In this document: in pieces, positions 16,201-25,000 of the stretch
Layout of the letters: each line of letters starts with the position of its first letter
Numbering within the stretch: the stretch's first letter is position 1
NCBI RefSeq assembly: GCF_019799925.1
Contig: NZ_JABGCG010000005.1
Location: 230,318-294,317, forward strand
DNA: 64,000 bases
From: Blastococcus sp. CPCC 205250
Lineage (GTDB): Bacteria > Actinomycetota > Actinomycetes > Mycobacteriales > Geodermatophilaceae
Direction of reading: 5' to 3'
Program-made: the position numbers and the translations under genes
Notes under the pieces: model-generated
Databases searched by the model: none
Seen by the model: only the letters and a program-made list of their open reading frames with translations
Told to the model about the DNA's origin: nothing

Positions 16201-17625
16201 CAGCTCGGCGCAGCCCGAGGGGCTGGTCTCCAGGTGGCCGCCGGGCAGGGGGCTGGACGGCGAGCTGGTGTGCGGCAGCCACTTGAGCCACTCCCAGCGG
16301 CGGGCCGATCCCGGTGCGGCCATCCCGACGACCACCAGGTCGGCCGGCGAGTGCAGCGCGGTCAGCTGCACCAGCAGGCCGCGCGCCACGCCCGCGGCGC
16401 GGTCCCCGTACCCGCCGACGCCGATCGCCCCCACCGTCCGCAGGTCCCCGACCACGGGCACCCCGTCGACCACGGCGGTGTGGGCCGCCAGCTGCTCGAG
16501 GTCGCGGCGCAGGTCCACCTCCACCCCGCGCTGCCGGTTCTCCTCCACGGCGCTGCGGGAGCGCTGGCGGCCGAGGCCGAGCCGCACCTGGAGGAACTCC
16601 GGCATGTCGCGCCGCCGGCTCCACAGCAGGGTGCTCTGCCGGACCGCCGCCGTCGCCACCTCGGCCACCGACGGGTTCTCCGCCCGGCGCACCGCGGCCT
16701 CCTCCGCGTGCCCCGCCTCGACCTCCGCGGTGAGCTCCGCCAGCTGGGCCCGCCACTCCTCCCGCGCTCTGCGGTGGGTGCGCTTGTTCCCGATCCGGCC
16801 CTCGAGGTAGGTGCCCAGCCCCAGGATCGGGCTGAAGGCCACGAACAGCAGCGAGTACACCGAGCGGGTGACCGCGTAGATGACGCCGCCGAGGATCAGC
16901 GGCGCGATCAGCGACAGCCACGGCAGCCGGCTGGCCCGCGGCGGGGTCGGCGCCTCGGGCACGTCGTAGGTGCGCCCGGCGTACCGCTCGGCCAGCCGGG
17001 GTGAGCGGTTGAAGTCCAGGGTGGGCCCCGACGCCGAGGCCTCCCCCGCCCGGTGCAGCACGACGGCGACGGACGTCTCGCCCAGCACGGCGGTGTCGTC
17101 CCGGCCGAGCACGGCCCGCTCCACCTGGCCGCCCCCGACGAGGATCCCGTTCGCGCTGCGCAGGTCGACGATCTCGACGGTGTCCCCGACGTTGAGCCGC
17201 GCGTGCTCCTTGCTCACCAGCGGATCGGTGAGCCGCACGTCGCTGGAGCGGGCACGGCCGATCACCGAGCTGCCCTGCGGGAGGGGGAACTCCCGGCCGG
17301 CGTCGGGACCGTCGAGCACCCGCAGCGTCGCCACCGGTGCCCCCCGGCTGCCGTCGGAGTACTCCGAGGTCGGCGCCAGGCTCACCCGGCTGCCCGAGCG
17401 CAGCGCCACCTCCGCCACCGTCGCGTCGGGGGGCGGGAGCGTCGTGCGGCCGTCGTCGGCGTGCAGCCGCAGCCCCACCCGGCCGGCGTGGCCGGTGCCT
17501 CCGCCGCGGGGGTCACGCTCGGCGAGCGCCTCGGCGACCGCGCTCAGCGGCGCGGTCGGCTCGACGGTGACGACGACGTCGGCCGCGTCACCGCCCGGTC
17601 GCAGCAGGGTGAGCTTGAGTTTCAC
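13246..17625 (-). CDS. EssC/EccC-like T7SS ATPase with ubiquitin-like and FHA domains
   Basis: 1459 residues, the motor of the secretion locus. Residues 1-85 look ubiquitin/YukD-like (DGRTTLPPDAT-type strand, then EVALRSGSRVSLAP). Residues 98-190 are an FHA domain with the phospho-threonine ligands in place (GRA, VSKEH, SANG). Two membrane segments follow at about 235-275. Three FtsK/SpoIIIE ATPase modules come next, with Walker A motifs GGTTGSGKS (about 677), GTGGTGKS (about 1002) and GPSGSGRT (about 1278). Only the first has a good Walker B (LVIVVDEF), so modules two and three are probably regulatory. The single-chain FHA layout and length match Firmicutes EssC rather than mycobacterial EccC. 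The start is GTG at 17625 after GGAGGA, overlapping the upstream stop (GTGA). Confidence 0.9.
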   Translation of the reverse strand: MKLKLTLLRPGGDAADVVVTVEPTAPLSAVAEALAERDPRGGGTGHAGRVGLRLHADDGRTTLPPPDATVAEVALRSGSRVSLAPTSEYSDGSRGAPVATLRVLDGPDAGREFPLPQGSSVIGRARSSDVRLTDPLVSKEHARLNVGDTVEIVDLRSANGILVGGGQVERAVLGRDDTAVLGETSVAVVLHRAGEASASGPTLDFNRSPRLAERYAGRTYDVPEAPTPPRASRLPWLSLIAPLILGGVIYAVTRSVYSLLFVAFSPILGLGTYLEGRIGNKRTHRRAREEWRAQLAELTAEVEAGHAEEAAVRRAENPSVAEVATAAVRQSTLLWSRRRDMPEFLQVRLGLGRQRSRSAVEENRQRGVEVDLRRDLEQLAAHTAVVDGVPVVGDLRTVGAIGVGGYGDRAAGVARGLLVQLTALHSPADLVVVGMAAPGSARRWEWLKWLPHTSSPSSPLPGGHLETSPSGCAELVGALDDLVERRSGARPAEGEDAALPRIVVVVENDAPVTRARLVQLAERGGPAGVHVLWVAPAVEHLPAACRVYVDVPEQGPASAGLLGAGELVTPLEVEPVTVEQAAGVARRLAPVVDVGALVDDASDLPVTVTTLALTGPALGASANAVVERWTETDSLPVREGDPVVPRRKQLGLRAVVGQSASAAMHLDLRTQGPHALVGGTTGSGKSEFLQTWVLTMAAAYSPARVTFLFVDYKGGSAFKDCVDLPHSVGMVTDLSPHLVRRALTSLNAELRHREELLNRHGFKDLAAMEKAGVPGCPPSLVIVVDEFAALIQEVPEFVDGVVNVAQRGRSLGLHLILATQRPAGVIKDNLRANTNLRVALRMADEADSVDVLGTPVAAGFDPELPGRAVAKTGPGRLTVFQSSYSGGHTPDETPAPDVQVDDLAFGLSQRWERPQAEEVGEEGPSDMTRMVATITAATRQLGIPLPRRPWLPSLADVYDLARMPTADMRVDDRVVLGVGDVPAEQLQLPVAFEPDRDANMVVFGTGGTGKSALLRTMAVSAGLTARGGVSEVYALDFAGGALAMLEELPHVGAVVMGDDGERVVRLLRHLRSVIDDRAPRWAAVRAGSLADYRRQADRPSEPRIFLLVDGLAAFRQEYEFSRRNKTWELFAAVAAEGRQLGVHVVVSADRPATLSSALGSAIQRRLVLRLADDNDYALLGLPADVLAATSPPGRGMLDGQEVQVAVLGGSRSVAEQAVAVAQYAAGLRQSGVPEAPEIGRLPSRVALSELPVAVDDLPTIGVDDDRLAPIGIDPRGSFMVSGPSGSGRTTALATLALAVARWRPQARLVYLGNPRSALLSAVPWVATATDPESIVAQVKDLQARIEDPSTPFCLVVVERIADLNGTPAEAPVAALVNALRTSGHGVVGDGETGQLTGFQAPIQALRAERRGFALQPDTNDGSVLWQAPFGAPVRAEFPPGRGFLVVRGTVRRVHLAVPE

Positions 17626-19820
17626 GACGTCCTCCGGGATGCGGGGCGCCGGCGGAGGGACCGCAGGCTGAGCCTGGCCCGCCAGCGCGCGCGAGCGCTG
17701 CCGGAGCCGAGGTCGGCGAGCTCGGCGTCCACCAGCGACCAGAACGCACACGCCTGGTCCTCGGTCACCGTGCCGCCGGCGAAGACCGCGGCGTCGGCGT
17801 GGTCGGCCAGCAGCGCCGTGCCGGGCCGGCCGACCACACCGGCGACCTCACGGCGGGTGCCGTCACGCGGCACGTCCGCGCCGGTGTCGACGTGGGCGTC
17901 GAGCACCTCCGACCAGCCGGCCGCGACCCGCTGGTCGGTGGTGCCCGCGCGCCGGCGGCGCCGGCGGCGGCGGGCCTTGAGCGCGAGGACGGCCAGGCAG
18001 GGCAGGACGAGCACCAGCAGCGGGATGCCCACCCAGGCGGCGACGGCCAGCACCGGGCCCAGCCAGCCCGGCAGGTCCGACGCCGGGTCCTCGGAGTCCC
18101 CGTCGTCGTCCCCGGTCGAGGGCAGGGGCGGCGGCGGCTGCTCCACCGGCGGAGGCGGCTGCTGGGTCTCGGGCTTCGGCTGCGGCGCAGGCTGGGGGGC
18201 CTGCTCCGGGGGGATGCGCTGCTCGTCCGGCGTCACCTGGAACGGGACCCAGCCCACGCCCTCGAACGCCACCTCGATCCACGCGGTGACCTGCTCGCCG
18301 GTCACGGTCCCGCCACCGGCGTCGGGCACCTCGAAGCCCATGACGACGCGGGTGGGCAGCGCCATGGCGCGGGCCATCAGCCCGGCCGCGGCGGCGTACT
18401 GCTCCTGGTCACCGACCCACACGTCGACGCCCAGCAGGTCGGTCAGCCGGCCGGCGCCGTGGCCGGCCCGGGACACCGCCTCGGTCTCCAGCCCGTGGCT
18501 GAAGTAGCCGCTGGACGACAGCGTGTCCGCGATGGCCTGCGCGCGCGCGTAGGCGCCCTGGGCGTCGCCGACCGCGTCGGCCGCGGCGGAGACCAGCGTG
18601 GGCACCTCGGCGACGGTGGGCTGCGCGATGGGCGCGACGGCGCGGCCGTCGAGCTGACCGGCCGACGGCGGGGAGACGACGTCGGCGGTGAAGGTGTAGC
18701 TGTCGCCGGCCCGGAGCCCGCCGGGCAGGACCGCCGTGCCGGTCGCGGCGTTGTAGCGCAGCGCGTCGGCCAACTCGTCCGCCCGGTCCCCGCCGAAGGA
18801 GACCGAGCGGACGTCCCCGGCGACCGGGAGCCACACCCCCGTCAGGCCCTCGACCCGGACGGTCACCGTCGCGTCGGGGGCGTCGTCGGCCGTGTCCACC
18901 GGGAGCCGGCGGAACGTGCCGGAGGAGCCGGCGTCGCCGCCAGTGCCGGCGGCGACGTTCCAGACCGTGCCGTCGTAGGCGTCCATGGTGGCCAGCCGGA
19001 CGAGGCTGTCCTCGGGGAGCCCGGACACGGTGAACAGCGGGGTGTCCGCGTCGTCCTTCACGTACTTGCGGAAGCCGGCCAGCGGGCTGGCGTAGTCGCG
19101 GACGTCCAGCGGCGGCTCGACCAGGTCGCGGACGACCAGCCGCTCGGCGCCCAGCTCGGTCACGGCCGGTGCGGCGAACGCGCCGACCACCGCGGCGACG
19201 GCGAGCAGCGCGACGCCGGCGACCGCGCGTCCGGGCGCGGGCAGGGTGGCACCCGGCGCGACGAGCGCTCCCCAGGCCACGGCGAGGACGGCGAACAGCC
19301 CGCCCTCGGCCAGCAGCGACACCGGCGACGACGTGCCGGTGAGCACGGCGAGCGCCAGCAGGGCACCCGCCGGGAGGACGGCCCAGCCCGGGCGCCCCGA
19401 GCGCAGCGCCAGGCTCACGCCGAGCACCCCGGCCACCAGGCCGGCCAGGTACGGCACCAGCAGGAGGTCGCCGACGCTCCCGGTCGGCGCGGGGGTCGTC
19501 AGCAGGTCGCGCCAGCACTGCACGACCCCGCCGGCCAGGGCACGCAGCGTGTCGAGGGTGGGCAGCACACCGGCCGCGGTCGTCCGAGGCAGCGCGGCGG
19601 GCCCGGCGGCCAGCGTCGCGACGAGCACGAGCAGCGCCGTCGTCGTCACCGCGGACCAGCGCTGGGTCGCGGCGATCCAGCCGGTCGCGGCACCGAGCAG
19701 GACGCCGACCGCGCCGGCGATCGGGCCGGCGGACGTGCCGAAGGCGGCCAGGAAGCCGACCAGGCCGGGCACGGTCAGCAGGACGACGCCCGCGACGCGG
19801 GCCCACGGGCGGCCGGTCAT
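17622..19820 (-). CDS. TgpA-like transglutaminase-fold membrane protein lacking catalytic residues
   Basis: 732 residues: about six N-terminal membrane segments (1-230), a beta-rich region, a transglutaminase core around residues 420-540, a Pro-rich linker (PPPPVEQPPPPLP), one more membrane segment and a basic cytoplasmic tail. The fold motif is clear (GDQEQYAAAAGLMARAM, LPTRVVMGF, TAWIEVAF, VGWVPFQVTP), but the triad is gone. The usual Cys before EQ(Y/F) is Gln472, the usual His before AW is Thr512, and the usual Asp in PFDPTP is Gln528. It is therefore a pseudoenzyme, likely binding peptides or protein partners. It sits in the classic MoxR-DUF58-transglutaminase order, starts with ATG at 19820 (ATGA overlap) and overlaps the EssC-like gene by four bases. 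Confidence 0.85.
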   Translation of the reverse strand: MTGRPWARVAGVVLLTVPGLVGFLAAFGTSAGPIAGAVGVLLGAATGWIAATQRWSAVTTTALLVLVATLAAGPAALPRTTAAGVLPTLDTLRALAGGVVQCWRDLLTTPAPTGSVGDLLLVPYLAGLVAGVLGVSLALRSGRPGWAVLPAGALLALAVLTGTSSPVSLLAEGGLFAVLAVAWGALVAPGATLPAPGRAVAGVALLAVAAVVGAFAAPAVTELGAERLVVRDLVEPPLDVRDYASPLAGFRKYVKDDADTPLFTVSGLPEDSLVRLATMDAYDGTVWNVAAGTGGDAGSSGTFRRLPVDTADDAPDATVTVRVEGLTGVWLPVAGDVRSVSFGGDRADELADALRYNAATGTAVLPGGLRAGDSYTFTADVVSPPSAGQLDGRAVAPIAQPTVAEVPTLVSAAADAVGDAQGAYARAQAIADTLSSSGYFSHGLETEAVSRAGHGAGRLTDLLGVDVWVGDQEQYAAAAGLMARAMALPTRVVMGFEVPDAGGGTVTGEQVTAWIEVAFEGVGWVPFQVTPDEQRIPPEQAPQPAPQPKPETQQPPPPVEQPPPPLPSTGDDDGDSEDPASDLPGWLGPVLAVAAWVGIPLLVLVLPCLAVLALKARRRRRRRRAGTTDQRVAAGWSEVLDAHVDTGADVPRDGTRREVAGVVGRPGTALLADHADAAVFAGGTVTEDQACAFWSLVDAELADLGSGSARARWRARLSLRSLRRRPASRRTS

Positions 19821-21051
19821 GCCACGGCCGCCCGGCGGAGCAGGCGCGGGAGGTCCTCCAGCGAGCCGAGCGCGAGCAGCCGCAGCCTGCCCACCGTCCG
19901 GTGTGCGGCACAGGCGTCGCCGCCGACGCGGACGGCGAGCACCCGCACGTCCGGGGCGAACCGCTCGGCCGCGCGGCGGACCACCTCGGTCGGCGTCGCC
20001 GAGCCGGTCACCAGCGCCACGGTGCTGACCGACCGGGACGAGCGGGACAACCCCTCGGTGACGGCGGCGAAGTCCCGGCCCTCGCGGCGCAGCTCGACCT
20101 GGGCGAGGGAGTCCAGCAGCCGGGTCGTCGTGCCCGTGGGCAGGGTCGCCGCCGTGGTGAGCGTGAGGTCCTGCTCCATGCGCAGGGCCTGCACGCCCAG
20201 GGAGCCGCAGACGGACACGGCGAGCTCGAAGTCGGCCTCGTCGGTGTAGCCGGCCGCGAGGTCGTCCAGGGCGATGGCCAGGTGGTTGCGGCGGGTGTCC
20301 TCGAACTGGCGGACCATGATCGTCCCGGTCCGGGCGGTGCTCTTCCAGTGCACGTAGCGGCGGTCGTCGCCGGGCACGTACTCGCGCAGCGCGTGGAAGG
20401 AGATGTCGCTGGTGGAGATGACGCTGGTCGGCTGGCCCTCCAGGTCCCGGAGGAAGCCGGTCGCCGAGGCGTCGAGGCGCACGGTGCGCGGGTGGACGAA
20501 CACCGGTCGCGGCTCGCTCCACTCCAGCGTGCGGCCCACCAGGCCGAACGGGTCGCCCCGCACCGAGCGCACCGGCCCGACGACGACGACGCCCCGGCGC
20601 CCGGTCGGGATCCCCAGCAGCTCGTCGTGCGCCGCACCGGCGGCGAGCCGCGGCAGCGGGAAGCCGGCGACGTCGCGGCCGACGGGGACCTCCAGGCGCG
20701 CCGGCAGCACCGTGCGGGTGCCGCTGTTGGCCACCTCCAGCCGCGCGGCGGCGGACTCGCCGACGACCACGCGGTCGACCGGCACCTCCAGCGTCACGCG
20801 GTAGGTGTTGCGGCCCAGCGCGAACAGCCCGGCGCCGAGCAGGGCGACCAGCGCCGTGAGGGACAGTGCCACCAGCTCCGCCCAGCCCAGTGCGAGCCCG
20901 GCGCCGCCCGCGACGACCGCGAGCACGAGGACCCCCCACCCGGCGGCGCGCAGCCAGCCGGCGCTCAGCCGCTCGGTCAGCCGGGCCGTCCGCGCGCGGA
21001 GGGCTCCGCGGGCGGCGGTCCACGCGCGTGCGGCCACCCCGGGGACCCTGC

Positions 21052-21055
<4 letters not shown>
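19817..21055 (-). CDS. DUF58 domain membrane protein
   Basis: 412 residues. Two closely spaced N-terminal membrane segments (about 36-75) are followed by a beta-sandwich region and the DUF58 block, recognised by [26 protein letters not shown]-like fold follows with a degenerate metal site ([12 protein letters not shown]). DUF58 proteins partner MoxR AAA ATPases, which are thought to remodel or insert cofactors into VWA-type proteins. The start is GTG at 21055, overlapping the MoxR stop, and the stop overlaps the pseudo-transglutaminase start, so the three are translationally coupled. Confidence 0.9.
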
Positions 21056-22020
<965 letters not shown>

Positions 22021-22033
22021 GGTGTCTCTCGCC

Positions 22034-25000
22034 TCAGTTGTCGGGCCAGTCGTAGCGGTTGGACTGGTAGCCGTCGATCGACGCCCAGACCTGGTCGTTG
22101 GGGAAACCGAAGAACTTGGGTCCGTCCACGACGCCGTTGCCGTTGCCGTCGATGCGGATGGTCACGTTCGAGGCGCGCAGGTTGCCGCCGGAGGTCGCCG
22201 TCGAGTCGTAGGAGATCTGGTGGTCGCCCGGGGTCATCCCGCGCACCGTCACCCGGATGAGCCCGCAGCTCGGGTGGCTGCACTCGGACGTGTTGATGCG
22301 TGTCCCGCGGTCGACCGTGATCGACGGCGTCCACGTCGTCCCGGCGTCCCCGGTCTGGGCGGTCTGCCCCTCGGAGTCGGTCACCCGCAGGACGACGGAG
22401 TGGTACTGCGAGTAGCCGTTCCCCACGTCTACGCTGCCGTTCATCCCGACCGGCTGCCAGCCGCCGTTGTCGATGCTGATGTCCATCCGCGCCAGCGGGC
22501 GGCCGTTGCTGCCGGAGTCGCTCCAGCTGAACGTCACCACGTTCGCCCGGTCCACGTGCGTGACGCGCGGCGCCGGCGGCGGCCCGAACGGCGTGACCGC
22601 GGCCGACGCGGCGCTCCACGCCCCGCAGTAGGTGTTGCACGCCCGGACGGCGAACGAGTACGCGCTGCCGTTGCTCAGGCCCGACACCACCCGGTTGGCC
22701 GCCAGCGGCGCCGCGCCCGAGCCGTTGGTCTGGACCTCGTACCGGGCGATGGCCTGGCCGTTGTCCGACGGGGCGGTGAATGCGAGCGTCGCCGAGCCGT
22801 TGCCCGGCGTCGCCGTCACGGTGCCCACCTGGGCGGGCGCGCCGAACGGCCGCACGGCCGCCGACTCGGGACTGTCCGGTGAGGGACCCGCCTTGTTGCT
22901 CGCGACCAGCACGAAGGTGTAGTTGCTGGCGTTCTGGACGGCGAGGTCGGTCGAGGTGGTGCCGCCCGGGAACTCCTGCGTGCCCGCGGGTGCGCCGTCC
23001 CGGAACACCTGGAGCTGGTAGGTGTCGATCGGCGCGCCGTTGGTCGCCGGCGCGGTCCACGAGACGCGCACGGAGCCGCCGACCTCCGCACCGGCGGGCG
23101 TCGCCGTGGGCGCCGCCGGCTGCGCGGGCACCCCGGCTGGGACCTCCGGCGCCGAGTAGCCGCTCCACTCGCTGGGCTCCGGCGCGGCGTTCACCGCGCG
23201 CACCCGCACCTGGTAGCTCTGGCCGTTGGTCAGCCCGGTGAACCGGTACGAGGTGCCCGTGACCGTGACCGCCGCGCCACCGGGCGAGATCTCCACGTCG
23301 TACCCGGTGATGGCCGAGCCCTCGTTGCGGGGCGCGGTCCACGTGACGTCGAGCGCCCGGTCGGCGAACGTCAGCACCGGCGCGGCCGGCGGGTCCGGGC
23401 GGGTGTCGGGCCGCGCGGGACCGGAGGCCGGGCTGGGGGCGCTGTCGCCGACCTCGTTCCGTGCGGTCACCGTGAACGTGTAGGTGTCGCCGTTGCGCAG
23501 GCCGGAGATCGTGCAGGTGGTGCCGGGGCACTCCTGCGAGACGCCGTTCCCGTTCACCGTGTAGCCGGTGATGGGGGCGCCGTTGGCCAGCGGCGAGGGC
23601 CAGGAGAGCACGACCGTGGCGTTGCGGACCTCCAGCACCGTGGGCGCGGCCGGGGCGTCGGGCGCGCCGCGCACCGTGAGGGTGAGCAGGCCGGTCACCT
23701 CCCGCCCGGCGTCGCCGCTCGCGTCGCGGACGACGTACTCGACGGTCACCTGCCCGACGAACCGGGCGCCCGGCGTGACGGTGACCCGGTCACCGCTGAC
23801 CGCGACGTCCGCGTCGCCGGTGAGCGGCCGCGCCGAGGCCAGGGTCAGGGCCTCCCCCGGGTAGGGGTTCACGTCGTTGGCCAGCACCGCGACGCCGACG
23901 GGCTCGCCCTGGTCGGCGGTCGCGGTGTCGGCGACGGCCTGGGCCAGCGGGCGGTCGCTGGCCACGACCCGGAGGTCGACGGGGGCCGGCTGCGGGGCGG
24001 TGCTGCCGTCGGTGACGGTCAGTTCCAGCCGGCCGATGCTCCCGGCGGCGGCTCCGGCCTGCGCCCCGACGGTGAGCACGGTGCCGCTCAGGTCCGCGGT
24101 GAACCCGGCAGGGACGGGGTTCGGGGCGTCGAAGGTGGGCTGCCCGCCGTCGGGGTCCTCGACCAGCGGGCCGAGGTCCAGGCTGACCGGGTCCTCCCCG
24201 ATCACCACGGTCATCGAGGCGCCGGCGAACACCGGCGGCTGCGGCACGTCGGTGTCGACCTCCACCAGCAGCGTCAGCACGGCGGTACGGCCCTGCTGGT
24301 CCTCGGGACCGGCCCCGTCGGTCACCTCGAAGGTCACCGACGCGGGGCCGTGGACCCCGTCGGCCGGGGTGAACTGCAGCGCGGTCGCGCCCGCGGCCAG
24401 CGGGCTGCCGTCGGACCGGGTGGCGCTCAGCACCCGCCCGGTGAGCCGCACCTCGGCGCCCTCGGGGTCCTCCACCAGCTCGTCGAGCTGCCACGTCGCG
24501 CCCCCGGCCCCCACCGTCTTCGGCGACGCGTCCGGCTTCAGCCGCGGCGGCAGGTCCGTCACGGCCGGCACCAGCACGACGGCACCGGCCGACAGCCCGT
24601 CGACGTCGGTGACCGTGTACCGGACGACCTGCCGGTCGGCGGTGCCGGTGACCAGCACGCGGCCCTGCCCGTCGACGCGGGCCACCGCGTCGCCGCCGTC
24701 CACCGAGACGGTGAGGTCCTCCGCCGAGCCGTCCGGGTCGGAGTCGTTGTCCAGCACCGCCACGGGCACGGCCCGGCCGGGCACGAGCAGGTCCGTGGAG
24801 ACGACGTCGTCCACGGCGACCGGCGGCCGCGGCGGCGCCTGCGGGTCCACCCGCACGGTCAGGTAGCCGATCGCCTCGCCGCCGTGGCGGTCGTCGATGG
24901 CGTAGGCGACGGTGCGCTCGCCGGAGTCGGGGGCGACGACGCGCACCCGGGTGCCCGACAGGCGCACGTCGAGGCCGCCGGTGTCGGAGAAGTCGCCGGA

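Noticed and set aside
13237..17004. Very long open frames opposite the EssC-like, surface-protein and other genes
   Set aside because: They are antisense shadows produced by extreme GC at third codon positions. They are Arg/Gly/Pro-rich without any domain, while the sense frames show full motifs.
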